64,000 bases of DNA, taken from the NCBI RefSeq assembly GCF_009741375.1, contig NZ_WOWP01000016.1, forward strand, positions 62,001 to 126,000. Direction: 5' to 3'. Source of the DNA: Flavobacterium rakeshii (GTDB taxonomy: Bacteria; Bacteroidota; Bacteroidia; Flavobacteriales; Flavobacteriaceae). The notes below the pieces were generated by a model, which worked only from the letters and a program-made list of their open reading frames with translations, ran no database searches and had not been told where the DNA came from. The position numbers and the translations under genes were made by a program. This document shows positions 43,641-52,349 of the stretch, in pieces. The first letter of the stretch is position 1; every line of letters begins with the position of its first letter.

Positions 43641-43689
43641 GTAAAAAGAAGTATCAAGAATAATCGAGGTACTCAAGCCCGATTTGTTT

Positions 43690-44127
43690 TTAGTCGTCCA
43701 GTCTTAAAAATTTACCGTTGTTGTCAAACTCCAGTTCCAAGTCGTTTAAAAGTTCTACTTCGTAACCCCAGCGTTTTTTCTCAGCTTTTTCAACTCCCTG
43801 TCCTTTGTAGTTTTTGCGAATATATTCCATAATTACTTTTGGTAAAACGGTGTCGGGTAATGCAAAGCCATTTCCGTCAATTTCCTTGCAGTTGCCCTTT
43901 GCGTCAAATTCCATTTCTACACCGCCTGTCATTACCACTTCATATTCGGTTTCCCTTATATCTTTATCTTCTATTACATAAGACGGAGCCTGATTAGGGA
44001 AATTTTGGGAAATAAAGGTTTTTGCTGCAGGTGGCAGGTCGTTAAGGGTTATTTTTCGTTCCTGTCCAAAAGCAGTAACAGTGAAAAGAATAATTAATAA
44101 TGTCGAAAGTCTCAAAAGTGTTTCCAT
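43690..44127 (-). CDS. PepSY-like periplasmic protein (DUF2874-type)
   Basis: This 145-residue secreted protein has a signal peptide (about 1-22, ending AFGQ) and two PepSY-like repeats. Each has a helix followed by strands (LPPAAKTFISQNFPNQ ... YEVVMTGGVEMEFDAKGNCKEIDG, and LPKVIMEYIRKNYKG ... YEVELLNDLELEFDNNGKFLRLDD). The Ca-binding-like D-x-x-G loops after each second strand are typical. The start is the ATG at 44127; the frame is open further upstream without signal features. It lies downstream of a two-component system and shares a direct-repeat box with it. Confidence 0.87.
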   Translation of the reverse strand: METLLRLSTLLIILFTVTAFGQERKITLNDLPPAAKTFISQNFPNQAPSYVIEDKDIRETEYEVVMTGGVEMEFDAKGNCKEIDGNGFALPDTVLPKVIMEYIRKNYKGQGVEKAEKKRWGYEVELLNDLELEFDNNGKFLRLDD

Positions 44128-44168
44128 AACTATATGTTTTATTTTATAGTACAAGTTTATAACCCGAA

Positions 44169-44186
44169 TCTGGAAACAATTGGGAA
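44169..44186 (-). promoter_or_regulatory. Candidate response-regulator box 2, before the PepSY-like gene
   Basis: On the minus strand this reads TTCCCAATTGTTTCCAGA. The two TTYCCA half-sites start 11 bases apart. It matches the box at 46193-46210 at 16 of 18 bases and lies 41 bases upstream of the PepSY-like ATG, above a -7-like TAAACTTG at 44152-44159. Confidence 0.65.
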
Positions 44187-44195
44187 ACTAAACTT

Positions 44196-45461
44196 TTAAG
44201 GGAAAATAATCCTGAAAATATGTTTTTGGTTGTATTCATACTCCACCTTAAGGTTGTAGTTTGATGCGATAGACTGCACAATGGCAAGTCCCAGCCCGGT
44301 AGATTGTTCATTTAATGTACTACGGAAGAAACGGTCAAAAATTTTATTTTTATCAAGTGATGTTTCTCCTGTATTTAGGAAGGTTAGCCTGTTTTTATCT
44401 ACAATGATTTCCAAACTGCCACTTGCTTTGGTGTGTGTAATGGCGTTTTTAAGCAAGTTGTTTACCAGTGTTACTGCCAGTCCCTTATTCATGGTAAAGT
44501 TAAGTTGGGCAACATTGATGGCATTCACTGTTACTTCCTTATAATCGGCAAAGTCTTTAAACTCTTCGGTAAGCTCATTTATCAAAGCGTTAAAGTCAAT
44601 GTTTTCTTCTTCCTCAAACTGCCTGTTCTCAATTTTAGAGAGCATGAGTAACGATTTGTTAAGGCGTACCAGTCGGTTTAAGGTATCGTTTATTTTAGAG
44701 ATTTCAATAAGCTGTTCTTCATTCAGGTTATTGTTTTCTACTAATAGTTCGAGCTTGTTTAGGCTTATGGCAAGCGGAGTTTGCAGTTCGTGAGAGGCGT
44801 TTTCTATAAACTGTTTCTGACTACTGTATACTGTTTCGTTTTGTTGTAGTACCTTTTCCAGTTCCTGCCCCAGTACTTTAAATTCGGAAACAGGGGAGGT
44901 AGGTGCTTCAAATTTAACGCCCGATCCCAGTTTGAAACCTTTAAGCCTGTCAAGCATTACATAGAAGGACTTCCATACTTTTCTCAGGATAAAATGATTA
45001 AGTAATGCGATACTTACTACCAGCATAATGTATAGCGCAATCAATGCTGTCATTAAATCCTCAAGCAGTTCGTCTTCCTCTACCATTGAGGCACGTATGG
45101 TTAACTTGTACGGATTGCCGTGCCTGTCGTTAAAAACGGTTTTTAAAAGGCGGACAGGCTCTTCGTCATCGTCATACTCCATATACTCAAAATCAGAGGA
45201 GAACTTATCTGAAAAATCATAAAGCGGACCTTTAGGCAACGGTTCTACCTTAAACTGATTAATACCATATTCCCTTATATTTAGTATGTCATCGTTAGCG
45301 TATGATTCTCTTACTATAAGGATTTTTGAGTTTTTGAGTCCGTCATCAATATTGTCATACACTTCGTCCAGTATAACCACATAGTAGAGGCTGGCCCATA
45401 GTGCTATAACAGCCAGTAGGGCGATAATAAGGTAGCGTAATGTATAATAACGGAGCTTCAT
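44196..45461 (-). CDS. Sensor histidine kinase
   Basis: This 421-residue membrane kinase has two transmembrane helices (about 10-30 and 137-160) around a 105-residue periplasmic sensor domain. An H-box NASHELQTPL with phosphoacceptor His224 follows, with N-box NNLLKNAITHT and G-box GLGLAIV. No HAMP domain is obvious. It directly follows its response regulator with no gap (stop codon at 45462-45464, start at 45461). The sensed signal is unknown; the highly acidic stretch EYMEYDDDEEP in the sensor could bind cations. Confidence 0.92.
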   Translation of the reverse strand: MKLRYYTLRYLIIALLAVIALWASLYYVVILDEVYDNIDDGLKNSKILIVRESYANDDILNIREYGINQFKVEPLPKGPLYDFSDKFSSDFEYMEYDDDEEPVRLLKTVFNDRHGNPYKLTIRASMVEEDELLEDLMTALIALYIMLVVSIALLNHFILRKVWKSFYVMLDRLKGFKLGSGVKFEAPTSPVSEFKVLGQELEKVLQQNETVYSSQKQFIENASHELQTPLAISLNKLELLVENNNLNEEQLIEISKINDTLNRLVRLNKSLLMLSKIENRQFEEEENIDFNALINELTEEFKDFADYKEVTVNAINVAQLNFTMNKGLAVTLVNNLLKNAITHTKASGSLEIIVDKNRLTFLNTGETSLDKNKIFDRFFRSTLNEQSTGLGLAIVQSIASNYNLKVEYEYNQKHIFRIIFP

Positions 45462-46133
45462 TTATGTCATTTTATAACCTATCCCGTAAACCGACTGTAT
45501 ATCGGCTTCGGCATTGTTGTCCTTTAGTTTTTTGCGGAGGTTTTTTATTTGGGAATACACAAAGTCAAGATTATCGGCCTGATCGGTATAATCGCCCCAA
45601 ACCGATTCGGCTAATGCTGTTTTATTGATAAGTCGGTTAGGGTTTATCATAAAATAGTAAAGCACGTCATATTCCTTTCGGTTAAGTGTAATGGAATTAC
45701 CGTTTATAAATACCTCGCGGTGTTCGGGCTCTATTTTAATATTGCTCCACTCAATGGCATTATTGCCGTTATGACTTTTTCGCCTCACTGCCGATTTGAT
45801 TCTGGCATGCAGTTCGGCAAGGTGGAAAGGTTTTGCAAGATAATCGTCGGCACCAAGGTCAAGGCCTTTAACTTTATCATCAACAGCATCTTTTGCCGAA
45901 ATGATTATCACGGCATCACGGCGTTTCATATCTTTTAGTTCTTTAACCAGGCTAAGGCCACTTCCGTTAGGGAGCATTATATCTACCAGTATGCAGTCGT
46001 AATCGTATCCGCCTATTTTTTCCATTCCGGAAATATAGTCATAGGCAGTTTCTACAATATATTTTTCTTTTTCGAGCGATTGGGTTATGGTGTCCCTAAG
46101 ATTGGCTTCGTCTTCTATTATTAGAATCTTCAT
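45462..46133 (-). CDS. OmpR-family response regulator
   Basis: This 223-residue regulator has a receiver domain (1-120) with Asp8/Asp9-type acidic pair (IIEDEA), phosphoacceptor Asp51 in LVDIMLPNG and Lys in YLAKPF. The C-terminal winged-helix effector (about 128-222) reads LNRKEYDVLYYFMINPNRLI and NLDFVYSQIKNLRKKL. The start is the ATG at 46133; an in-frame TTG at 46145 is less likely. It is first gene of the unit with the sensor kinase. Its promoter has a candidate binding box that recurs before the PepSY-like gene. Confidence 0.93.
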   Translation of the reverse strand: MKILIIEDEANLRDTITQSLEKEKYIVETAYDYISGMEKIGGYDYDCILVDIMLPNGSGLSLVKELKDMKRRDAVIIISAKDAVDDKVKGLDLGADDYLAKPFHLAELHARIKSAVRRKSHNGNNAIEWSNIKIEPEHREVFINGNSITLNRKEYDVLYYFMINPNRLINKTALAESVWGDYTDQADNLDFVYSQIKNLRKKLKDNNAEADIQSVYGIGYKMT

Positions 46134-46155
46134 TCTGTCATTCAATTAGGTATAT

Positions 46156-46163
46156 CAAATATA
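46156..46163 (-). promoter_or_regulatory. -7 element (TATATTTG) of the two-component operon
   Basis: An exact TAnnTTTG match on the minus strand, 22 bases before the ATG at 46133. The candidate response-regulator box lies 29 bases upstream of it. Confidence 0.65.
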
Positions 46164-46192
46164 CGCATTTGGAATCCCAACATAATTCCAAA

Positions 46193-46210
46193 TTTGGAAA
46201 GAATTGGGAA
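46193..46210 (-). promoter_or_regulatory. Candidate response-regulator box 1, before the two-component operon
   Basis: On the minus strand this reads TTCCCAATTCTTTCCAAA, two TTYCCA half-sites one helical turn apart. Right next to it (46168-46192) is an inverted repeat TTTGGAAT/ATTCCAAA with a 9-base spacer, so three to four half-sites cluster here. Confidence 0.65.
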
Positions 46211-46251
46211 TTTTTATTTATATTGCTATATATAACTTTAGCACCTTACCT

Positions 46252-47292
46252 ATGTCTACAAGAAATCAAAAATTTGTATATAAAGACTTTACTTATAAGT
46301 TAGAAAACGGAAAACATGTAGTAGAGTCTAAAATAGCTAGACCAGAGATCTTTAATAAATACTATTATTTAAATACATATAGTGTTGATGCTTTAATGAA
46401 TAGTTACTTATATGCAAGCCATCCTTGGGAGTTTAATGATTCTATTGATTGTTCTTCATTACTTTGGGATTTTTCAAATATAACAAAGGAGATTTATTAT
46501 AAATTTTATGAGCATTATGGTTTTACTCGTGATCCAAATTTTGACTTAGAAGAACATTATGAAAAAGATAAAAATCAAGGGTATAGTTCTATTAAAGGTG
46601 ATTTTTGGTTTTTTGCAACAAATACTACAGGTTTAATCTCTTTAGCATCAAGTCCTATTAATATTTTGATGTGGTCACATTATTCGTCTGAAAATGGTTT
46701 TCTAGTTCAATTAGATAGAGAGAAGCTAATTCAGAACATTTTTCTAGAGAATGCTGATTTAAATAATTATTGTTTACGTCCAATTCAATATGTCAAAGAA
46801 TTGGATATGATAGATGTTTTTGGGTATGATTTTAATACTCCTGATGTTCCTTTTCTTTATATATCTAACGTTAAGAGAATAGAATGGGAATATGAACAGG
46901 AATGGAGATTGTCAATTTATAAGCGAAACATGGGGGTCCCAATGTCTAAAATTTATATTGATACTCCTGATTTACCTAATAAAGAAAATAGAAAAATATT
47001 TTACTCAAAAGAAGCAATTTCTTCTATAACTCTCGGTAAAGATGTTTTTTCACCTTTAAGCTGTAGTAAAATCAGTGATGGGCTTATTTTAGAAATAAAG
47101 GAAAATGTTAAAGATGTTCCCATGTTATCTTTTGTAAATTATATATACGAGAATTTTAATGACAGACTATATATGTGTGGTGAAATAGAGAAAAGTAATA
47201 AATTATTAAGATCAGTTGAAAAAATAAGTTTTGAAAAACTTGATTTAAATACATTTAGAGTGATAAGACATAATGAAGGTTTTCATATTTAA
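46252..47292 (+). CDS. DUF2971 family protein, AT-rich
   Basis: This 346-residue soluble protein has the DUF2971 pattern: an N-terminal NTYSVDALMNSYLYASHPWEFND segment, the core ILMWSHYSSENGFLVQLD (about 140-157) and the late EWEYEQEWRLSIY (about 214-226). I chose the ATG at 46252 because an in-frame TTG at 46204 overlaps the region of the response-regulator box. Base use is visibly more AT-rich than in the neighbours, with many AAT, TTT and ATA codons, a sign of recent acquisition. It could be a defence or toxin-related gene; nothing in it proves that. Confidence 0.8.
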   Translation: MSTRNQKFVYKDFTYKLENGKHVVESKIARPEIFNKYYYLNTYSVDALMNSYLYASHPWEFNDSIDCSSLLWDFSNITKEIYYKFYEHYGFTRDPNFDLEEHYEKDKNQGYSSIKGDFWFFATNTTGLISLASSPINILMWSHYSSENGFLVQLDREKLIQNIFLENADLNNYCLRPIQYVKELDMIDVFGYDFNTPDVPFLYISNVKRIEWEYEQEWRLSIYKRNMGVPMSKIYIDTPDLPNKENRKIFYSKEAISSITLGKDVFSPLSCSKISDGLILEIKENVKDVPMLSFVNYIYENFNDRLYMCGEIEKSNKLLRSVEKISFEKLDLNTFRVIRHNEGFHI

Positions 47293-48902
47293 TTATTTTT
47301 TTTAGCCTTTTTGGTTGTTTTTAGCGTAAGCAGGTTTAACGGGTTAATGCCAAGTCCGCTTACATCTTTTCCTGTAAAACGGGACGCCTTGTCATAAAAC
47401 AACGCTATTACAGGAGCTTCTTCCATAACAATTGCATCCAGTTGTTTATAAATTTCCTGACGTTCCTTATCATCGGTAATCAGGAATGTTTGCTCATACA
47501 GTCTGTCGAATTCCTCATTTTTAAAATGGGTATAGTTTGGTCCGCCCGGAGAGAAGTTTTTACTATAAAACAGGGAAAGGTAGTTTTCGGCATCCGGATA
47601 ATCGGCAATCCAACTGGCTTTAAAAAACGATGTCTTTCCGGTGGAAATAGCCTGTGTTAAGGTTGATGGCGGATTCACATCTACTTCCACATTTAGTCCA
47701 ATTTTTTGCCATTCACGTTGCAGGTATTCGGTTATATCAAGGTATGAGGCGCTGGTGCTAATTTGTATTTTAGGATTGTTATCGCCCGTATCAGCTTTGT
47801 AGGAAGCTACGAGCTCTTTAGCTTTTACAGGGTCATAATCATACCCTTCACAACCGTAACCGCCCAGCCCGGTTGGTATCATTCCGTTTACGGCAGGGGT
47901 GCCCATACCATTTCTAAGATACATTATCATTTTGGCACGGTCAAAACCATAATTAAGCGCCTGTCTTATTCTTTTATCTTTTACAGCATCATCGGGTCCG
48001 TCCAACCTGAAGCCCATGTACTCGGTATTAAGGTAAGGGCCGGTAATCATGTTTACCCTGTCGGTATATTTTGGTTGTAGTTGCCCCTTTGGTGTAAGTA
48101 TCTCATCTTTATAGGATGGGTCAAGCCCCGATACAAAATCCAGTTTTCCCTGTGCAAATTGCAGGAAGCCACTTTGTTTATCGGGTAAAAAGGTAATGGC
48201 TACTGCTTCAAGATAGGGTAGGGAGTTACCCTGTTCGTCCTTTTCATAGTATAACGGGTTTTTGCGGAGTACCAGTTTTACATTCTCTTCCCATATTTTA
48301 AACTGAAAAGGTCCTGTGCCTATAGGGTTTGCCCTGAAATCATAGCCTTGTTTTTCAAAAGCTTCATGAGGTACTACCGATGCGTATTTCATGGTTAGTA
48401 ATCCTAAAAAGGCAGGGAAGGTTTTGTTGAGTTGTATCTGGAAAACCGAATCGTTTACGGCATGGAATGTTTCTACATTTTGCAGTATCCATCTGCCTGG
48501 TGCGGCTACATTTTCGTCTAACAATCGGTTAAGGCTGTAGGTAAAGTCGGCTGCTGTTACAGTACGGGTACTGTCACTGCCAAACAAACCACTTTTATGA
48601 AAGTATACATCATTTCGCAGGGTAAAGGTATAGTTCTTTCCGTCTGGTGATATTTCCCATTTTTTAGCAATGTCCGGTTTAATGTTCAGGCTGTCGTCAA
48701 GCTGTACCAGTCCGGTAAACATCTGGTTACAAACCCAAATGGATGGCCTTATGCGTGAAAAAGCCGGATCGAGCGAGTTTACGGCAGCATTTTCGTTATA
48801 CCTAAAAACAAGATGGTCACGGTTTTGGCTTTTGTCGCCGGAGCAGGATGTAAAAAGGAGAAATAAGCAACAAATTGATATATAGGTTATTATTGATTTC
48901 AT
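47289..48902 (-). CDS. ABC transporter substrate-binding lipoprotein (peptide/nickel family 5)
   Basis: This 537-residue protein has a lipobox (LLFTSC, Cys20) and the SBP_bac_5 fold. Motifs are LDPAFSRIRPSIWVCNQMFTGL, the WEISPDGKNYTFTLRNDVYFHKSG segment (about 86-109), NPIGTGPFQFKIW (about 190-202) and DYPDAENYLSLFYSKN (near 435). It would bind oligopeptides for uptake; there is no permease or ATPase gene next to it, so its transporter is encoded elsewhere or it acts alone. The start is the ATG at 48902, not the TTG one codon upstream. Its stop codon overlaps that of the convergent DUF2971 gene by 4 bases. Confidence 0.9.
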   Translation of the reverse strand: MKSIITYISICCLFLLFTSCSGDKSQNRDHLVFRYNENAAVNSLDPAFSRIRPSIWVCNQMFTGLVQLDDSLNIKPDIAKKWEISPDGKNYTFTLRNDVYFHKSGLFGSDSTRTVTAADFTYSLNRLLDENVAAPGRWILQNVETFHAVNDSVFQIQLNKTFPAFLGLLTMKYASVVPHEAFEKQGYDFRANPIGTGPFQFKIWEENVKLVLRKNPLYYEKDEQGNSLPYLEAVAITFLPDKQSGFLQFAQGKLDFVSGLDPSYKDEILTPKGQLQPKYTDRVNMITGPYLNTEYMGFRLDGPDDAVKDKRIRQALNYGFDRAKMIMYLRNGMGTPAVNGMIPTGLGGYGCEGYDYDPVKAKELVASYKADTGDNNPKIQISTSASYLDITEYLQREWQKIGLNVEVDVNPPSTLTQAISTGKTSFFKASWIADYPDAENYLSLFYSKNFSPGGPNYTHFKNEEFDRLYEQTFLITDDKERQEIYKQLDAIVMEEAPVIALFYDKASRFTGKDVSGLGINPLNLLTLKTTKKAKKNN

Positions 48903-48920
48903 CAAGTCGATTTTTGTATG

Positions 48921-48928
48921 TAAATTTG
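48921..48928 (+). promoter_or_regulatory. -7 element (TAAATTTG) of mtaB
   Basis: An exact TAnnTTTG match in the divergent region between the substrate-binding protein and mtaB, 61 bases before the mtaB ATG at 48990. Confidence 0.55.
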
Positions 48929-48989
48929 CAACCTCTTTTTTGTAGAGGTAAATATAATTAAAGTTACTGCTTTACAAGGAGCTTATACA

Positions 48990-50345
48990 ATGGAAAACAG
49001 GAAAAAAGTCGCTTTTTATACTTTAGGATGTAAGCTGAATTTTTCAGAAACATCTACTATTGCCCGTAACTTTCAGGATGAAGGATTTGATCGTGTTGAG
49101 TTTGAGGATGTGGCAGATATATATGTTATCAATACCTGCTCGGTTACCGAAAATGCCGATAAGCAGTTCAAACAGATAGTAAAGAAGGCGATAAAGAAGA
49201 ATGAGAAGGCTTTTGTGGCAGCTGTAGGCTGTTATGCACAACTTAAACCTGAAGAGCTTGCTTCGGTAGACGGAGTTGACCTTGTACTTGGAGCAACAGA
49301 GAAGTTTAAAATTACCGACTATATAAACGACCTTTCTAAAAATGATATGGGTGAGGTACACTCCTGCGAAATATCAGAAGCCGATTTTTATGTGGGTAGT
49401 TATTCTATAGGCGATCGTACCCGTGCTTTTTTAAAGGTACAGGATGGTTGTGATTATAAGTGTACTTACTGTACCATTCCGTTAGCAAGGGGGATTTCAC
49501 GTAGTGACACTCTTGAAAACGTACTTAAAAATGCTAAAGAAATATCCCAACAGAATATTAAGGAAATCGTACTTACCGGTGTAAATATAGGTGACTATGG
49601 TAAAGGGGAATTTGGTAATAAAAAACACGAACATACTTTTTACGAACTAGTAAAGGCTTTAGATAATGTAGAGGGAATTGAACGTTTACGAATTTCGTCT
49701 ATTGAGCCTAACCTGCTTAAAAACGAAACGATTGAGTTTGTATCACAAAGCCGTACGTTTGTGCCGCACTTCCATATACCTTTACAGTCGGGTAGTGATG
49801 ATATTCTTAAACTGATGAGAAGGCGTTACCTGCGCCATGTGTATACAGAGCGTGTTGCTAAAATTAGGGAAGTAATGCCTCATGCCTGTATTGGGGTAGA
49901 TGTTATTGTAGGTTTCCCCGGTGAGACCGATGAACATTTCCTTGAAACCTATAACTTTCTTAACGAGCTGGATATTTCATATCTGCACGTATTCACGTAT
50001 TCTGAAAGGGATAATACTCCTGCAGCCGAAATGGATGGGGTAGTGCCAATGAATGTGAGAAGTAAACGAAGCAAAATGCTAAGGGGGCTTTCGGTTAAAA
50101 AGCGTCGTGCGTTTTATGAAAGCCAGATTGGTACCACCAGAACCGTGCTTTTTGAAGGGGAGAACAAGGAAGGGTATATTCACGGATTTACCGAGAACTA
50201 TGTAAAGGTTAAAACACCTTGGAATCCAGAACTGGTTAATACACTACACGAAATAAACCTTACCAAAATTGATGAGGACGGAATTGTAAGAATGGAGTTT
50301 GTAAACCAGCCTGTGGAAAGTATTTCCATTTCAGGAGAATTATAA
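48990..50345 (+). CDS. mtaB: tRNA t6A37 methylthiotransferase MtaB
   Basis: This 451-residue radical-SAM enzyme adds a methylthio group to t6A at position 37 of tRNAs reading ANN codons. The N-terminal UPF0004 domain holds cluster cysteines Cys14, Cys50 and Cys81. The radical-SAM cluster motif is Cys154-x3-Cys158-x2-Cys161 (CDYKCTYC), and the TRAM domain forms the last 60 residues. TLGCKLN at the N-terminus distinguishes MtaB from MiaB (TxGCQMN). It is monocistronic with a strong terminator. Confidence 0.93.
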   Translation: MENRKKVAFYTLGCKLNFSETSTIARNFQDEGFDRVEFEDVADIYVINTCSVTENADKQFKQIVKKAIKKNEKAFVAAVGCYAQLKPEELASVDGVDLVLGATEKFKITDYINDLSKNDMGEVHSCEISEADFYVGSYSIGDRTRAFLKVQDGCDYKCTYCTIPLARGISRSDTLENVLKNAKEISQQNIKEIVLTGVNIGDYGKGEFGNKKHEHTFYELVKALDNVEGIERLRISSIEPNLLKNETIEFVSQSRTFVPHFHIPLQSGSDDILKLMRRRYLRHVYTERVAKIREVMPHACIGVDVIVGFPGETDEHFLETYNFLNELDISYLHVFTYSERDNTPAAEMDGVVPMNVRSKRSKMLRGLSVKKRRAFYESQIGTTRTVLFEGENKEGYIHGFTENYVKVKTPWNPELVNTLHEINLTKIDEDGIVRMEFVNQPVESISISGEL

Positions 50346-50364
50346 AATTCAATATCTATATAAA

Positions 50365-50395
50365 TAAAAAGCCCTGCTTACGAGCAGGGCTTTTT
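50365..50395. terminator. Bidirectional terminator
   Basis: AAAAGCCCTGCT pairs with AGCAGGGCTTTT over TACG, between convergent genes. Confidence 0.92.
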
Positions 50396-50398
50396 ATA

Positions 50399-50932
50399 TT
50401 ATCGCTCTATTTTTCTACCGATAAACTTCTCCAGTTCTGCATACATATCTTCTATAGAAAGTACTTTCAGGTCGGGGTGGTTTCTTAACCATTGCGCATT
50501 AAGTGCTACAAGGGCTTCGGGTATTTCAAAATAAGTATCGTCGTCTATTTTTTGTTTCACAGGGCTTTTACCAAACTCCTGATTCATAAAACCGTCAAAC
50601 TCCTTACGGGTAAGGGAGTCTATTTTTTCGGTTTGCATCCTGAAGTAATCCAGGTGTGCCTGCGAACCTACTTTCTCAAAGCCTTCTTCCAGTACTTCGT
50701 TAAGATCATCTGTCCACTGCGAGTGGTAAACAAACTTAGCAAAACCATCAGTGTTTACGTTTGAAGTATAGTAATCCAGATAATAGCTTATAAGGGAATC
50801 AGGGTGTATATCCTCGTCAGAAACACCTTCTTCACGAAGCAGGTTGATTACGGCAATGTTAGAGTTTAATATGGCGTTAGTGTCCTCGCTGTTAAAAGCG
50901 CTTTCGGAAACAATTATTTTATCAAATTTCAT
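50399..50932 (-). CDS. Hypothetical protein (possibly DMP19/DUF4375-like)
   Basis: This 177-residue soluble, acidic protein has no signal peptide. The central segment YYTSNVNTDGFAKFVYHSQ followed by LNEVLEEGFEKVGS resembles the NGGFxxFFxNSxG ... EALxxIGA pattern of DMP19/DUF4375 proteins, but the match is loose and from memory. Its ATG is preceded by a good -7 box (TACTTTTG at 50956-50963), so it has its own promoter although it lies behind the methyltransferase gene on the same strand. Confidence 0.65.
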   Translation of the reverse strand: MKFDKIIVSESAFNSEDTNAILNSNIAVINLLREEGVSDEDIHPDSLISYYLDYYTSNVNTDGFAKFVYHSQWTDDLNEVLEEGFEKVGSQAHLDYFRMQTEKIDSLTRKEFDGFMNQEFGKSPVKQKIDDDTYFEIPEALVALNAQWLRNHPDLKVLSIEDMYAELEKFIGRKIER

Positions 50933-50955
50933 AAGTGTCTATGTGTTATTTACTG

Positions 50956-50963
50956 CAAAAGTA
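50956..50963 (-). promoter_or_regulatory. -7 element (TACTTTTG) of the gene at 50399-50932
   Basis: An exact TAnnTTTG match on the minus strand, 23 bases before the ATG at 50932. Confidence 0.6.
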
Positions 50964-50971
50964 ACAATTAG

Positions 50972-51607
50972 TTATAACTCCAGTGTTATGAGTCTTTTTT
51001 CTATGGTTAACTTTTTGAACTGCAGTTTTTCTCTAATCCATTCTAAGGCATTGCGATGGTATATAAAAACATGAGTATGATCGTTTTTATAATACCAGTT
51101 GCCAAAATCCCTTGCCTCATCAAACAGGTCGGTCATAAGGTAGAGTTTTCCGTTAGGGAGTAGGAGGCTATTAAGGAGTTCAAACTCTTTGAGCGGTTTT
51201 TTAAAATGCTCGGCTACTTCGGTACAGGTTATATAGTCATATTGTTTTTGGAGTAGTGCAGGGTTGTTGTGGAAAAACAGGTCGTATTGTTCAATGCTAT
51301 ATTTGTTATCCTGTAAAACCTTAACTATGGGCGACCCGGTACCCGATCCAAAATCGAGTCCGCTGTGTTGGGGAGTAAAATCCCTTAGTACAGCATTGGT
51401 AGCAGGGCTAACAAAGTTTTGGTAACCTGTATCTTCCGGGTTGTTATTGTGGTGTTTATAGTGTGCTTCTTCCTGCTCTGTAGTTAAATAGTTCTTTGGG
51501 TGCAGAAAAACAGAAAGGCAAAGGGAGCATTGTAAAAACTCCCTTTGCCCATGTGTATAAAAGCTTTTAGATGTACCGTTGCATAACGGGCAGTAAAGGC
51601 TTTCCAT
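50972..51607 (-). CDS. Class I SAM-dependent methyltransferase with zinc-ribbon-like N-terminus
   Basis: This 211-residue protein opens with two CxxC pairs (YCPLC at residues 6-9 and CSLC at 27-30), a probable zinc knuckle. The Rossmann methyltransferase domain follows: GLDFGSGTGSPIVKVL (about 83-98, SAM-binding motif I), acidic motif II in YDLFFHNN, CTEVAEHFKKP (motif post-II) and LLLPNGKLYLMTDLF. The substrate is unknown. It lies 6 bases downstream of the SDR gene, so the leftward genes from pirin to this one probably form one unit. Confidence 0.85.
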   Translation of the reverse strand: MESLYCPLCNGTSKSFYTHGQREFLQCSLCLSVFLHPKNYLTTEQEEAHYKHHNNNPEDTGYQNFVSPATNAVLRDFTPQHSGLDFGSGTGSPIVKVLQDNKYSIEQYDLFFHNNPALLQKQYDYITCTEVAEHFKKPLKEFELLNSLLLPNGKLYLMTDLFDEARDFGNWYYKNDHTHVFIYHRNALEWIREKLQFKKLTIEKRLITLEL

Positions 51608-51613
51608 ATATTG

Positions 51614-52330
51614 TTAAGGATTAGTAGACCAAATTCCGCTTTCCTTGATAAATACCCTGCGGTTTAGTTTAAGCTGAGCAACAATAACCTCGGCTATATC
51701 TTCAGCCTGCATTACTTTTTCAGGATTACCGTCTGTAAGGTTCAGGTTAATTGCCATGTCAGTAGCAACTGTACTTGGTGTAAGTGCAGTTACTCTAATG
51801 TTGTGTTTGCGTACTTCCTGCATAAGGGATTCGGTTAATCCCATTACAGCAAACTTAGAAGCGCTATAGGCACTTGTTATTGCAGCACCTTTAAGCCCTG
51901 CGGTAGAGGAGATGTTAATAATGTCTCCGCCCTGTTGTTCAATCATGCCCGGTAGTACTGCTCTTGTAGCATAATAAATACCGAAAAGATTTACTTTAAT
52001 GATATTCTCAAAATCCTGAGGAGCCAGGTCAAGGAATTTACCAAATTTGCCTATACCTGCATTGTTTATAAGAATATCTATAGTTTTGAATTCACCAAGT
52101 ACAGTATTTACCGCTTGGTTAACCGAGTCGATATCGGCAATATCGGCAGTAACTATAACCGTTTTTACACCATAAGGCTCAATTTCTTTAGCTACCTGCT
52201 CTAAGTCGGTTTTAGTGCGTGCCAATAAGGCTACATTTACCCCTTCGGCAGCCAGAGCAAGTGCTACAGCTTTGCCAATACCTTTCCCTGCACCTGTAAT
52301 AAGCGCATTCCTGTTGTTTAAGTTTTGCAT
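51614..52330 (-). CDS. Short-chain dehydrogenase/reductase (3-ketoacyl-ACP reductase-like)
   Basis: This 238-residue classical SDR has the cofactor loop TGAGKGIG (about 12-19), NNAG (about 88-91), catalytic Ser in NISSTAG, and YSASK (about 153-157). These give a complete Asn-Ser-Tyr-Lys set for NAD(P)H-dependent oxidoreduction. The family includes FabG; the real fabG is usually beside acpP and fabF, which are absent here, so I do not assign the symbol. It is followed after 6 bases by the methyltransferase gene. Confidence 0.9.
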   Translation of the reverse strand: MQNLNNRNALITGAGKGIGKAVALALAAEGVNVALLARTKTDLEQVAKEIEPYGVKTVIVTADIADIDSVNQAVNTVLGEFKTIDILINNAGIGKFGKFLDLAPQDFENIIKVNLFGIYYATRAVLPGMIEQQGGDIINISSTAGLKGAAITSAYSASKFAVMGLTESLMQEVRKHNIRVTALTPSTVATDMAINLNLTDGNPEKVMQAEDIAEVIVAQLKLNRRVFIKESGIWSTNP

Positions 52331-52349
52331 TATATTAGTTAATAGATGT

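Noticed and set aside
51614..52330. Assignment of fabG
   Set aside because: The active site fits, but there is no fatty-acid synthesis context; many SDRs carry the same residues.
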